From Limnoperna fortunei (Eukaryota; Mollusca; Bivalvia; Mytilida; Modiolidae): a DNA stretch of 64,000 bases. A program made the translations under genes and the position numbers. Positions within the stretch are counted from its first letter, which is position 1. The number at the start of each line of letters is the position of its first letter. This document shows, piece after piece, positions 1 through 12,390 of this stretch. Under the pieces are notes generated by a model that was not told the DNA's origin, searched no databases, and was given only the letters and a program-made list of their open reading frames with translations. The stretch lies in NCBI GenBank assembly GCA_944474755.1, contig OX104123.1, positions 21,223,083-21,287,082 of the forward strand, read 5' to 3'.

Positions 1-228
1 ATTTAACCCTCTTCAAAAAAAAAAAAACTGGTCCATTTCAACAAGAAAGCTGGAAAGGTTTTTTCACGTCGTGTAAATTTGTTTAAGTTAACACGTTTTT
101 TGTATAAAAGATGCAAACTTATTCCTCATTATTGACAAAAGGGTGAATCTGGTAACTCAACCTGTCTGTAAATACCGGTCTTCTGAGGAACTTTTGCTAG
201 TGAGCCAATAGGTCTCATCGTAGAGCCC

Positions 229-1026
229 CAGGGGTCACCACACTCTAAAAAAGTAGGGAGAAGTGACTTCTCCCTGGCAGCCAAACAGGGAGAAGTCAGG
301 CCCTGATAGGGAGACTTCAGGAGACAATAGGGAGAAGTCAGGGGGGACCGTACAATAATAAATTTCACGGTAGTTAACATATATTTTTCATTATTTACAG
401 CAATTTCCAGGATTATTTCTCTTGTGTTTTAAAACCATAACACACATAAATTCAGTTTTTTTTCTTTCTTTTGCATTATTATTCATGGTATGCACTATCA
501 AACAGTACATAACCTTTATCATTAATCAAGGAAAAAAACACCAGATATAGGGACCATTTTTCTATCTACTTCAGTACTTGTAGCCATAAAAGGTATTGTT
601 AAAGTACAATACTCTTTGAAAGAACTGAAGTTTGACACCAATTAAAAGTGTTTGTTCATAAAAAAATTACGATTTTTCATTATGGGCCGTTGTACATTAC
701 TTTTCTTCGTTGTTCACTTCCGGTAATTAGTCACATCCGGTAAATAAACAAATGGCGCGTAATACATTTGAGAGACGAAAATCGTTTGAAAATATGTTAA
801 ATACCCATATTGTTTGCCGTTTTTTATTGGAATCACACATTAACTGATAAATTGGTAGTCCGGGTGAAGTATTTGGACCAGATTAACACGTATCTTATGT
901 GAACCATCGGGCGACTTGAGGGAAATGACAGGGCGACTTCGACTTCGCTTTTGAGGCACCTTAGGGCGACTTCAGGTACTAGTAGGGTGACTTAGTCGCC
1001 CACTTCGCCCAGTGTGGTGAGCCCTG
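229..1026 (-). mobile_element. hAT-type MITE, copy 1
   Basis: Terminal inverted repeats CAGGGGTCACCACACT (229) and AGTGTGGTGAGCCCTG (ending 1026) differ at one base. Six-base direct repeats GAGCCC flank it (223-228 and 1027-1032). One end carries repeated GGGAGAAGTC motifs, the other GGGCGACTTC motifs. It is about 90 percent identical by eye to 6574-7399 in opposite orientation. It has no transposase, so it is non-autonomous. Confidence 0.85.
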
Positions 1027-2173
1027 GAGCCCTAATATTAGGTCTTAATTCTAGTAATACCATTTTATCAATGCAAATATGTTCTAAGGGTCAATGGTAC
1101 ATGCACAATTCTGTATGCTTGTCAATCAACCTGGCAAAGGTCACCATCAAATTTTTGGAAATGATCATTTTGTTGCAAATTGAAATTAAGCAATACATGT
1201 ACTTAGTTTTGTCACTCCATGCACAATTTAATTTATTTTATTCAAATTGTTGCTTTCATGAACGATTATTCTAGCTTAAATTTATAGATGCATGGATAAC
1301 ATTGGAGTTATTTTATTTGGTTTGTTGGTTGTGCTAACATTCCACTTCACAAGAGATATACCTGTAATCTGCTTTATAGACAGATATTAACATGGGTGTG
1401 GAGAGAATATTGATCTTAAGGTATTTATTACCAGTAATTAGACCTGTACAGGTACTTAGTCCTTATAAAAACATTAGATGTTAAGCAGCTAAGCCATCAT
1501 CCTGTGCACTTGGTTCAAAATATTTGAGAAAACTGAATTGCCCCATTACATGTACTATGAAGGCCTATAATCTGGGTAAATTAACACTTTACTTGTAGAT
1601 TCTGCTTTTTTAAAATCGAAGGGGATAATTTCAGCTTATTCCTGGAATCAAATTTTTTGCAGTTTATTCTGTCACTGCTTACTGCTGTAATAAGCTTAAG
1701 CTTATATTTTATCATTAAATTTCTGATTGATTGTTAAATTTTTACAAAGATAGCCTTGTTTTATGCGAAGTTCATTGATTCTTGCTCAATATTATGAGGT
1801 GCTGAATGCTATTTGTATGTAAAAGTCAACAACAAAATATTCATTTAAATAACCACAAAATGTAAGCACAGTGCTAATTTTGTTATCCATTTTGTGTGTC
1901 TTGTACTTTGATCTAAAGAACACAAATATAGTTCGTTTTTTATTTTGGTGCCTTTTTTCTACTGACCTGTTATATATCTATACATTTAGGGTTATTGGCC
2001 AGATTTGTTGACATATTAGTTTGCCAACCCAACATGTTAGGCTTTACCTAAAAGAAATTTATCATGATATAAATAATTTTTGTTGATTATAAATGTTTAA
2101 CATGCATTATTTTTGTACCCTGCCACAGTATTTTGTGATACCCTCCATTTAGATACGAGTGTTAGTGTGTCTC

Positions 2174-2300
2174 AGTGGTCAAAAGATTTTTTCAAAATGG
2201 GCCCATGGCCCCTTAAAAAAAAAAAAAATGGGCCATTTTGAATTTCAATGGGCAATGTCACAATTATTTTGATGGGTCATTTAAGCCATGGCCAGAGTTT
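2174..2300. repeat. fragment of a GGGCCATTTT repeat
   Basis: The CAGTGGTC start, then AAAATGGGCCCATGGCCCC and several GGGCCATTT motifs, resemble 27243-27370 inside the intron-4 element. It is a decayed partial copy with no clear ends. Confidence 0.4.
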
Positions 2301-2491
2301 TCCCATACTGGTCTATACTTTCGATCAGATTCGCAGTCGCCATCAGTAGCTGTCTGTTTCGATAATTCAGAAAGGTGTCGGACCTGGTGGGGTATCAGTG
2401 TTTTTTAATGTCATCAATCGTAGGATTAATTTAATCACATCATCATTGGTGATCGTCACATCTCTGGTTTTATTTTTATTTTTTGGTTGAC

Positions 2492-2864
2492 TTACAAAGA
2501 ATTAGAAAAGAATGATCTCTGTCCTGGTTCAGGCTTCTCTATCCTTTTTTCTTTGGTGGCATGTTTTTTCTGTCGGCCATTGATCTCTAAATTATGATAA
2601 ACCGGATGCAGATAGAACAGGGAGAAATTCAAGAAAATGCTGTAATTTGATGGGTTAAAAATAACCCAATCGGTCATAACTATGTTTAGTATCGGGATAT
2701 TACATGGAATGTAGAAAGAAAAGCTGTATTCACGAAATGCGTCGCTCCGACGGACAAAACCGATATGATAACGATTGGACCAGTAAAAAATCGTGTTTCG
2801 TCTGTCTGAAAGTCCAACATTGTTATTATCGAAGTTCAAGTTGCCCTGATGGTTGGTTCACAGA
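2492..2864. other. open frames on both strands, no recognised product
   Basis: A 115-codon frame on the minus strand (2492-2839) and a 71-codon frame on the plus strand (2704-2919) overlap here. The predicted peptides show no domain or motif I recognise, and the segment adjoins a MITE remnant. Chance frames are the likeliest explanation. Confidence 0.15.
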
Positions 2865-3275
2865 AAATACTTATATATCTGGTAGTACTGATTCACACAG
2901 ACTTCCAACTTTTGAGTAAATATGTAAAACCAATAAAAATTGCAAAGATCCTGCGTATTTAACTTATTTTTGAAACAAATGGATTACATGCCATTTGTTT
3001 TTTTCCAGGATACGTCTAATAACCAACAGGGAGAAATGAGAAAAAAGTAGACTACAAGGGCCTTTGATGAAAAATCGTAACTGTTTGATAAACAAACACT
3101 TTAAAATGGGATTGAAACTCAAAAGTTCGTTAAAAACATATTTTATTTTAATCTTTGGCTTTGATAATATATAAAATATATAATAGTAAGCTGAAATTGA
3201 AGGAATAAAAATAAATGGTTATCAATGACCTTGTGATAATTTCTATAGATGGGTTTCCCATGAAGCAGTTACTTT
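2865..3275 (+). repeat. decayed relative of the 6574-7399 MITE
   Basis: It aligns in order with 6699-7085: the same series from the ATACTTATA/ATCTGGT start through CCATTTGTTTTT, TGAAAAATCGTAA, GATAAACAAA and GATGGGT.TCCCATGAAGCA, with many substitutions. Its terminal repeats are not recognisable. Confidence 0.55.
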
Positions 3276-3382
3276 CAGCTTTGTGAATTATTTCTGTGTA
3301 TAATAAAATGTTATTTTATTTATATTCTTTTGAATTTTGTCCAGATATACACAGCTTGTTTATAACATTTATGAACAGTATG

Positions 3383-5335
3383 CAGGGCTCGCGTTGGAGG
3401 GCGACTCGGGGCGAAGAATTCGCCTTATCGTGGTCCCACTTCGCCGTCGATCATCTTCAAAAGCGAAGTGAAGTCGCCCTTTCATTTTGTAGAATCGCCT
3501 AATGTCGCTTTTCAAATTTTATTCCCATTTTGGTAAGAAATCTTCATATTTTTGATACCGCGTCATGTTTATTATGTTTACGCGCCAAAGTTGAACTGGT
3601 ACCCTTTTAACTTTTATTTGGTATATAAAGCGTAGGTTTACAATATAACCAAAAACCAGTTCAGAGCACAAGAATTTGTGAAAATTTCCGGAGCGGATAT
3701 GAATTTGGTGCCGGAGATTGCAAATATACTACGCTGATAGTGGTGAAATGAGTTTTGCAATGATAGACACGTAGTAAAAATAGTATTTTGGCAGTTACTT
3801 AAAACAAATTTAAGTTAAATATGTTTAAATACTTTTTAATAGTGAATTTTACAATTTTAAATAATATATTATGTGTCACAATGATGTAATTTTCTTCTTC
3901 TAGTTCTAATAGTACTTCATTATAAATAAATCAAATTGTGTATAAATGACAAAGAAACATTTATTTTAATGAACAGTTTTGTGACAGTTGATTCTATTTT
4001 TATTGTTATGTTTAATACATGTATTTTTGAAAATGTGTGAAATAAGTATACTGAATAGTTAATCAAATCTTACTTTATCCTCAATAAATTAAACTGCTAA
4101 AAAAACATAATAAAAATGCAAATGCCCACACTAATTTAAAAAAAACAAAAACAAGTAAACAGGACGCTTTCGCAACATATACTCAGGGGTAGAATTAGTT
4201 ATAAAAGGTTTAGTAGACATCAGGACTACTCATAAAAACATTTTACTAGCCCTGTGGTTGGTGGGACTGACCCTACAGCCCGCTTGCCACAGGCACGTCT
4301 TAATACGGCCGGGGGTCTGGGGTAAACGGTGCAAAATCCTGCATTCCTGCAATTTCCTGAGGTGTTTTTTGCCATCTGCAGACATGATGTTTATGCCAAT
4401 AATTTTTGGTTTTATGGTTATAAATCCTCAATATTTTGATTTTTCAGGTAAATGTACAGTTGACAAAGGATAGTCAGTGAAAGGTCTTCCTTTACGAGAC
4501 AAATAATGCACATTTCTAAACTTATATGCCAACTGATTGATTGTTTTTTCATTGAGAGTAAGCAGGGCTTTTACTGCAGAAGCATCCTTATTGAAAGGGT
4601 CTTTTTTAGCATTTAAAGTTAACACATGTCGTACATGTGTCTCTGATTTTTCATGTGAAACTAATGTTTCCTTTTTGTAATTTTTATTTCCATGGACAAA
4701 CGTTCCAAACTTTTCAAACTTTTTACAAATCGTACATATCATTCCAGTTTCAACATGTTGTAACCATTTAAATTCGACTTCCCATTTAGAAAGATACGTT
4801 CGCTTTCTTTTGGACTGATCGTAAAGCCGTTGTTGGTCTAAACGTTCGGCACAAGATTTTGCTCTCTTTGCCGGGGGCCCGGTATAACCGGTCAAAAACT
4901 TTTCCATTTTACTTACAAACACATGTTTACATTCTGATCTACATAAGCTAATAATCGATTGGTAGAGAGCTGGATATTAAACCAATCAAATTAAGTGTAA
5001 CAACTATACCTTTTATTTTTTCTTACTGGTTTACGAAGCTGAAGTCGTTGGCCGTTTACACTTACCTAATAGCGGAACCAGTAGAGAAAACAAAACCGGG
5101 ACCGTTACCGGCAAAATTTCGTACTAGCCCGACGGACGATTTTAAACTGATTTTAACTGACCCTCAATAATTTTTACTCGCCTCGGGCGAACGGGCGGGC
5201 GTTATTTCGACCCCTGATACTGCAACTTCTCCCTGTTTTCCACCCACTTCTCCCTGTTCTATCCTCACTTCTCCCTGTCAGCCACCCAAAAGAGAAGTGA
5301 CTTCTCCCTATAATTTTGACCCAGCGTGAGCCCTG
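3383..5335 (-). mobile_element. decayed hAT transposon keeping only a zinc-finger exon
   Basis: The ends CAGGGCTCGCGTTG (3383) and CAGCGTGAGCCCTG (ending 5335) are inverted with two mismatches, and six-base direct repeats AGTATG flank the element (3377-3382, 5336-5341). GAAGTCGCCC-type motifs sit at one end and CTTCTCCCTGT repeats at the other, as in the MITEs at 229 and 6574. Inside is one transposase-type exon (4428-4907, minus); about 0.9 kb on its downstream side has no frame. Confidence 0.8.
4428..4907 (-). pseudogene. N-terminal BED/TTF-type zinc finger of a hAT transposase
   Basis: The frame is open to 4922, but the start at 4907 (MEKFLTGYTGPPAKRAKS) matches the M-x-K-F opening of the intact transposase at 10388. 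A basic stretch, KWEVEFKWLQ, the finger CTICKKF with later SHEKSETHVRHV (Cys-x2-Cys and His-x5-His spacing), and ENVHYLSRK-like text follow; about 159 residues in all. The family then continues into an RNase-H-like catalytic domain and a dimerisation domain, both absent here. The frame stops after LPEKSKY without an obvious splice donor. It may be a relic of a longer transposase, or a retained DNA-binding fragment; the open finger domain is the only hint of the latter. Confidence 0.6.
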
Positions 5336-5416
5336 AGTATGTTGTTTACAGTAACTTTTATGTATGATATATGTCTGTATCTACATGCATATAAGGTAGC
5401 TAGTTAAATGTAAACA

Positions 5417-5584
5417 ATGGCTACATCGACAAATTTGGTCTGGGAAAAGTTGCTTCGGTCCAGCATTTCTGGGGATGTCCACCTATCTTTGGAAAGTTTA
5501 CGTGAAGACTGGAAAAGCAGTGTTATTCAATTAAAAAAAAACATTTTTGATAAATTTTCACAATTAAAGTTCAACAAAATGTGA
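5417..5584 (+). CDS. short open frame, hypothetical 55-residue peptide
   Basis: An ATG in good Kozak context (AACAATGG) opens 55 codons ending in TGA. The peptide begins MATSTNLVWEKLLRSSISGD and contains REDWKSSVIQL; it is hydrophilic, with helix-like spacing. I recognise no family. It lies in intron 1, just outside the decayed hAT. It could be a first exon of an unrelated transcript, a relic, or chance. Confidence 0.15.
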   Translation: MATSTNLVWEKLLRSSISGDVHLSLESLREDWKSSVIQLKKNIFDKFSQLKFNKM

Positions 5585-6573
5585 TCAAACAAACAATGTA
5601 GTACAGGCAAGTGTAAAATAGACTGTGCCATTCAGGTATATGGGTTCAATGTCTTACTATGCCGTTTTCTTATCATTTGAGTCAAATGTGCATGTCACAC
5701 GACTTTCCCGATCACTGCTGTCTGTCAATGCCCCCGTTGGTTTCAGATGATAACTTGAAAACACGTAAACTGATTTTGTTATCACTTTGCACAGTAGTTA
5801 AGTGCTTTTAAATGATTGTAGTTTTCGACTGGGACCAATTAATATTTTTTTTGGGATGCCAACAGTTGGAGGTTTCCAAATACATGTACATGTAATAATT
5901 GGAAAACACTTAAATTGATTTTTTTAAAACATTGCACAGCTAGTACTATAGTATAAAATGAACTCAACGAAGACAAATTTTCAGCACAGTCTCCTATGTA
6001 GTTTTTGAGAAATGCCAAATAAAAAAAAATGTCTAAAATTGGCAGTTTTCAGAAGATTTCTTGAAAAAAAAACAGTTTTGTTATATTTGCACAGCTTTTA
6101 AGTAATATAAAATGAAGATCAAGCAGATTTTCAGGACAATCTCATATTTTGAGGTTAAGGTAAAAATGGTATTTCCGACTGTTACAGTACGCCCAGAGTG
6201 TGTGGTCACTCAAACACTGAAATTAGAGAAATTTCTCTGTGTTACTCGGTGTATCACCGAATTTTTCTCGGAGAATCACAGTGTTTCAGAGTGTTGTTAT
6301 CTATCACCACCTTAAAATTAATCCCCTTGATGTACCGACTTTCGGGTGTAACACGGTGTGACACTGTGCTTGTCGGATTTTCAGGGTGTATAAAATATAT
6401 TGTATCGATTGTTTATTGCAAGCAAAGAACCAACTAATGTCTTGCTTTTCTTATTACTACATGTACAAAATTAAAATGTGTTCAATCTTCGAACTTCAAC
6501 ACGATTTTTCTTTTCAACGTTTGTTTTTCGCATGTAGAAATAACTTGTCGGTCTTTATCTATATGTCTATCTA

Positions 6574-7399
6574 CAGGGCTCACCACACTGGGCGAAGTGG
6601 GCGACAAAGTCGCCCTACTAGGACCTGAAGTCGCCCTAATGCGCCTCAAAAGCGAAGTCGAAGTCGCCCTGTCATTTCCCTCAAGTCGCCCGATGGTTCA
6701 CATAAGATACTTGTAAATCTGGTCCAAATACTTCACCCTGACTACCAATTTATCAGTAAATGTGTAATTCCAATAAACATATTTTCAAACGATTTACGTC
6801 TTTCAAATGTATTACGCGCCATTTGTTTTTTTTTACCGGATGTGACTAATTACCGGAAGTGAACAACGAAGAAAAGTAATGTACAACGGCCCATTATGAA
6901 AAATCGTAATATTTTTGATAAACAAAAACTTTTTATTGGTTTCAAACTTCAGTTCTTTCAAAGAGTATTGTACTTTAACAATTTTCTTTGATAAGTATTT
7001 GAGCTTCACTTGAAAGAATAAAGATGTATAGTAATTATTGACATCATGATAAGTTCTGTAGATGGGTGTCCCATGAAGCAATTTGGATCAGTACAACTTT
7101 GATTAATGATAAAGGTTATGTGATTTTTGATATTGCATATCATGAATAATAATGAAAAAGAAAGAAAAAAAAACTGAATCTAAGTGTTTTATGGTTTTAA
7201 AACACAAGAGAAATAATCCTGGAAATTGATGTAAATAATGAAAAATGTATGTAACTATTGCGAAATTAATTATTTGTACGGTCCCCCTGACTTCTCCCTA
7301 GTGTCTCCTGAAGTCTCCCTATCAGGGCCTGACTTCTCCCTGTTTGGCTGCCAGGGAGAAGTCCCTTCTCCCTACTTTTTTAGAGTGTGGTGACCCCTG
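6574..7399 (+). mobile_element. hAT-type MITE, copy 2
   Basis: Ends CAGGGCTCACCACACT (6574) and AGTGTGGTGACCCCTG (ending 7399). The flanks share CTATCTA (6567-6573, 7400-7406). GAAGTCGCCC-type repeats lie near the left end and ACTTCTCCCT-type repeats near the right, probably transposase-binding sites. It is nested in the Tc1-like element and lies 30 bases from the hAT at 7430. Confidence 0.87.
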
Positions 7400-7429
7400 C
7401 TATCTATATTTACAAATTAATTATAAATA

Positions 7430-9699
7430 CAGGGATCGACATTAACTGTAAAACCTACTTGTCCATTCGGACAAGTAACAGTCAGGTTTTACTTGTCCGA
7501 AAGTACAAGGTACTTGTCCGAATTAAACAACCCATTTTGGTGACTGGAAGTGGTGTGGATGTCACAAATTAATGCATTACTTTGTTAAATGTCATTTTTT
7601 AAATTATCTTAGTATTTAATCTGTTTTTATTTTAGTCAAAAGTGCTGTTCAGTGACAGATTACTCTTAATACCATGCCACTAAAGAGTTTATTGCCTTAA
7701 ATAAATGTGTGGGGTTTTGAGACTCCAGAAGTCATCCCCAATTGTAACCAATAAAATATGATATCATAATGTTTTGTCAATGTATTTATTTATTTAATTA
7801 ACATTGATTGTTTTTGTTATGAATGAATTTTGACAGTTTGAAATAGATTTCGTCCTGTAACAGAACTAATTGAGCCATGTTTAATAAAATGCATGTCCAT
7901 CCATGAGAAAGTCAAACGTTCAATAGATAATGTAAAAGCTGGTCCTCATCCACATCGTCCAAATTTGCACCCTGTGCAGCTGCAAACTGATGTCTACGTT
8001 CCCTCTGACCTCGTGTCCACCAAAGATGAACAGCCCTTTCAGAGTTGTACTCATCCAGTGAGCATCCTTCAATAGATGCTAATAATAAATTGTTCATAGT
8101 TTGTGTCGTGAGATAAGACCTCCAATCACTTTTAATTCTTTTAACAGCTGAAAATCCACGCTCACAAATTGAGCTGCTAATGGGTAGAACTAATACAATT
8201 TCAATCAACATCAAGATGTTTTTGAAACGGTCTTGCAATTGACCATTGAATAGTGTATTGATTGTAGGTCTAACATTGTTGTTAATCAACCTGTTACCAA
8301 TATGGGCCTTAACCTGTACCCATTCATTTGGAAGTGCTGCACAATCACAACCAATATGCAGTAAAATATGTTGAAAATGATTAGCCAGTAGTTGGAGTTG
8401 GGCATTTCCATATGCTGCAAGTTGTTGCCTGTCTACTGGCCAGTCACTTGTATCAAAAATTTGAGCAGATTGTAAGATTGTCTTTGTTGGATCGTTTGGA
8501 TTTTCCAAACGACCAGCAATCATGTCAATAACAGTATCAATAATTGACTGGAAATTAGTGTATTGAAATGGTGCGTAATATTTCAGTTCATTGTTTTGAT
8601 AATAGACCTTATTATTATTGTGCACCAAGTTGTCAAGAAACCCTTGGAGTTTCTTTCCTGGCTGTACCCTTAGCTGAAGCAATTCTAGTGTAGCGGTTTG
8701 CAGTGTATCTAAGAAGTCTAGACAAGTGGAATTGTCCCTTTGAAAATTTAAGCTTAAATTGCTGATGATTTCCAACAGATCATCCATGAAAAATAGAAAC
8801 TGCAGGATACAGATATCTTTGAGTTTGTTGGAAAGAAATGTACCCCTACCAACAACCTCAGGTGTTGCTTTTGATTGAGAAACATGTTCAAAGTGTGCTT
8901 GAATCACAGAATAGTTACTCAGCAAAGATTTTATAGCTTTAGAAATATGTGGAACCCAACATGTTCCCTGAAGGTTTGTTGGCCTAATGCATTTTTCCTC
9001 AAGGGATTCAGCAATTGACTTTAATTCCCTCAATGCTTTGGGAGAATAATGATAATGCTTGTATATTTTTTTCAGCATATCTTGTACAGTAACAAGGTTT
9101 TGGTTGGTTTTAATAGCATTCAAAATGCCCAGCTCCAAGCGATGAGCAACACAATGTACATTCATAACATAAGGACTGTTTTCAGATAGCCGAGTGGCAA
9201 CACTATTATTAACACCTATGTTCACACTTGCCCCATCAGAACCCCCTCCAACAACTTTTTCTTTCCATTGAGCACTGCCTTTATCAGTCATTGCCTTATC
9301 TATGGCTGAAAATACTCCGTCAGCATGAGCATGTTCTAAATCTTCCAAACCAACAAAGTAATCATGAGGATACCCATTTTCTAGTATTCTGCAGTAAATG
9401 ATCTCAACTTCACTGACACTTGAGTCTGTAGCTCCATCATACATTATAGATAATACTTTACAATTCTGAATTTTTTCCTGTATTGGTTCCCTTATAGCCT
9501 CAGATAAAAAAGGAGCAAAACCGAAAGGAATTTTATTGCTATTGGAGGCAACCCTGAACCAATTGAAAATCAGGCCCGAGTGACATTAGGATAATTGTTG
9601 ACAGAATAAAAATCATTTATGGCGGGTTGCAATAAGAAACAATTCTATATATGCATTACAACTTTTACTTAAAAAAAATATTTTTAATCCTTGATGTTA

Positions 9700-9730
<31 letters not shown>

Positions 9731-11016
9731 ATTTTTTCTTTTGCTTTAAGAAAAAACATCTTAATTTAAAGTTTTTTTGAATGAAATGAGCAGAATAGTC
9801 AAGATACAAACTAGTTACAACACAACAGTTCTAAGTATTATATTACCTTGCACATGCTTTATCAGATTGATAACTTTTTAGTCTTGATAATTCTGAGCCA
9901 TTTTTCACCTGCAACTTGAGCAATGTAGGATAGAGAGTAAATGGCAGCTCAGATTTCATAACACAGTAGGCTGTATTAAACATATACATTATTAAAGTTT
10001 TGTTCTTTTCTCCTAGTTTTCTTAGGACATGATCCATAGGTCCTTGAAAGTTGTCTTTATGATCATTTTGACGCCTTTGGGCAGCTATGTATGCTTCATT
10101 ACATTGTAGATGCTTTGGTGATGAAAAATGTGAGCGTATACTCTCTATTCTGTAAGATGTATTGCCAGTTACAAAATTTGTCTGTCCAGCAATATCAGGA
10201 TTAGCCTTACAAAATTTGCATATCATGCCACTGTCAGTATCCTCTATGCCCTCAAACTCCGACTCCCACGATTTAATGAAAAGCCTACTTCTTTTTTGTT
10301 CATATTTTTGTTTTGCCTCCTTATTGTCAGTTTTTCTTTTTTGCGGAACTCCACTAAAAAATTTTGACAAGGTTAACTGTTTTGCCATATTTCAATTTTG
10401 ACTCAACTGCATCGAAATTCGACTTTTATATTAATTTTTTTCTGAACCTGACACTGACAAGTGGCACGAAATGTCAATTAAGATGACACGACGTACGTAT
10501 TTAAAATTATAAATTGTTGGCCAAATTTAACAAGTTATGAAAATTTTATGACAGAAATCGAACTTCTTTCCATTTATTTGTATCAATAAAACGACAATTA
10601 ATTAATTCATTTCATTATTTTATTGAAATAAATTGTTTTAGTCTAAAACATCCGACAGTTGTATCGTAGTTATTTTAGAACATTTTTCCAAAAAGGCTGA
10701 TATAAAATTAGCATCAACCATTTCATTGGATGATTATTTATAATAAGTAAGAAACAGGATTTCATTGGTTATTGTTAAGTGACGCGTGTTTATATTTAGA
10801 AAAGGGGAATTTTGGTCGCAATGCAGGGTTTTATTTTTAACACAATTAATGCGAGAATCGCCGCTTAAAGGACTTTTTAAAAATTTACGATTGTTCTAGA
10901 TAAATTTGATTTTATTTTCACTTGTCCGATCGGGCAACTGAAACAAGCTTTTTACTTGTCCGAATTGTATTTTTACTTGTCCCGGACAATCGGACTACCG
11001 TTAATGTCGATCCCTG
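7430..11016 (-). mobile_element. hAT transposon, apparently complete (3.6 kb)
   Basis: Perfect 17-bp terminal inverted repeats CAGGGATCGACATTAAC (7430; inverse ends at 11016). Five-base direct repeats AAATA flank it (7425-7429, 11017-11021), pointing to a short-duplication hAT group rather than the usual 8-bp type. Repeated ACTTGTCCGA motifs within about 100 bases of both ends fit transposase-binding sites. It carries a full-length two-exon transposase on the minus strand. Confidence 0.93.
7912..10388 (-). CDS. hAT transposase, two exons, apparently intact
   Basis: Exon 1 is 10388-9847, the intron 9846-9554, exon 2 9553-7912 (TGA); together 2184 bases, 727 residues, no internal stop. The donor is GCAAG|GTAATA and the acceptor GGTTCAG|GG; the join restores the frame of exon 2 well upstream of its first Met (9444). 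Residues 1-50 are basic; a BED/TTF-type finger follows (MICKFCK, then RSHFSSPKHLQC). The RNase-H-like core shows MYDGATDSS and GGGSDGASVN, each with a likely catalytic Asp, then CVAHRLELG; SSSICERGFSAVKRIKSDWR supplies the Glu and opens the C-terminal hAT dimerisation region. The family excises and inserts the element by cut and paste. The intron includes a run of about 18 G. The family resembles ZNF862/ZBED-like genes, but the flanking inverted repeats mark it as an active-type transposon, not a host gene. Confidence 0.88.
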
Positions 11017-12390
11017 AAATAATTAACGTCTTTAGTGGTTTCAACAACGTTAACAATTTGATTTATTGCAATCCTGGAAGTCTGAGGAGAGTGAGCTGTG
11101 CTTGTACAATTCACAGTTCAGCTTCTTTCACTTCGCGAATTTATGCAAATCGTGCGCATGCCTGGAAACCTATTTTTATTTATTTCTATTTCGGTCGGCA
11201 TTGTATTTTCAAAACTATTTTACGTGAATAAGAATTTTTTTCAAACAGAACTTACTTTTTTTTAATTTCGGCAATATACATGTAAATGTTAAGCTTTTAT
11301 TCCAAATTATACTTCATGCAAAGCACACGGTTTAACAGGTCAGTTGTGTATTTATGTACATGTTACACATGGCTTTAGTCTAGAGTAGGGAGAAAAATAT
11401 TTTAAGTGTATGCCTATTGTCAATTTTTTGGACAAACGAAACTAAATTCGCATATTATTTCAGTGAAAACATAATGAAACTATAACGATAAAAACAACAA
11501 TCATCGTTATACCGGTAACAGTTACTTGGCACATAAACCAATCGATCTATTTTTATCTCTAATATGGGTCAAATTCGGTGTAACAAAATTGACATTTTTA
11601 ATGTGTATACAGATAATGTTTTTTAAATAAAACTTCTGTTTTTATTTCATGGTTTTTGTACATTAAAGATGTAAATGTATAATACTATATTTGACCTCGA
11701 TTACTTTCTGCTGACCGCGTGGTTAAACAGTTGTGTATTTATTTTTGTCATGTGCACCTTGTCTAGAGAAAACGTTAACATTAGTGTATTGCCGGCAAAA
11801 AACCCCCAATTGATACGATGTATATGAAATAATAAGGACAAAACACATCATCACTGGTATAGTACCGTTTGTTGTTACTTGAACTAAGGACTGTATATAG
11901 TCTTATTCTTTAATTACCGTATTTCAAGTTGTTCTTAAAAAAATCAGTTCTAGTGCAAGTTCCGATTTATTTACGAAAATTATTAAAAAAATGTAAAGTT
12001 CTAAATTCTTCGTATTGACATGACTTTACCAGTCTATAGCTGTTGGTAATGCAAGAGTGACTAACAACAAATTGAATAAACAATTATTTTTTTGCGATTT
12101 GGAGTAGAGATAAGCTGTGGGTGATTTTGAGTGTCTACACTCTAAATTTTCGGTGAAACACTCTACACTGTGTAGAGTGTTTGAGTGACCATACACTCTG
12201 GGCGTACTGTATGCTCAGCTATATATTCCTATAGACATAAGGAAGTACATTACATGTAGATGTGCATGAAGGATTTTTATTGACCTCGGATATCATTGAG
12301 GGGAGATAATTGGACTTGAAAGTGAAGTGGGGGTATTGCTTTGTGAGCGTGCTCACAGTCAACACTTGTTATTTAAAGGGGGGGGGGGGG

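Larger units (their letters stand above)
6185..12209. mobile_element. Tc1-like inverted-repeat element split by hAT insertions
   Basis: The ends CAGTACGCCCAGAGTGTGTG (6185) and its near-perfect inverse (ending 12209) match over about 35 bases, with looser similarity beyond, and each is flanked by TA (6183-6184, 12210-12211). TA duplication with a CAGT start is the Tc1/mariner pattern. No mariner transposase frame is visible. Removing the nested 6574-7399 and 7430-11016 elements leaves about 1.6 kb, a plausible non-autonomous Tc1-like size. Confidence 0.7.
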
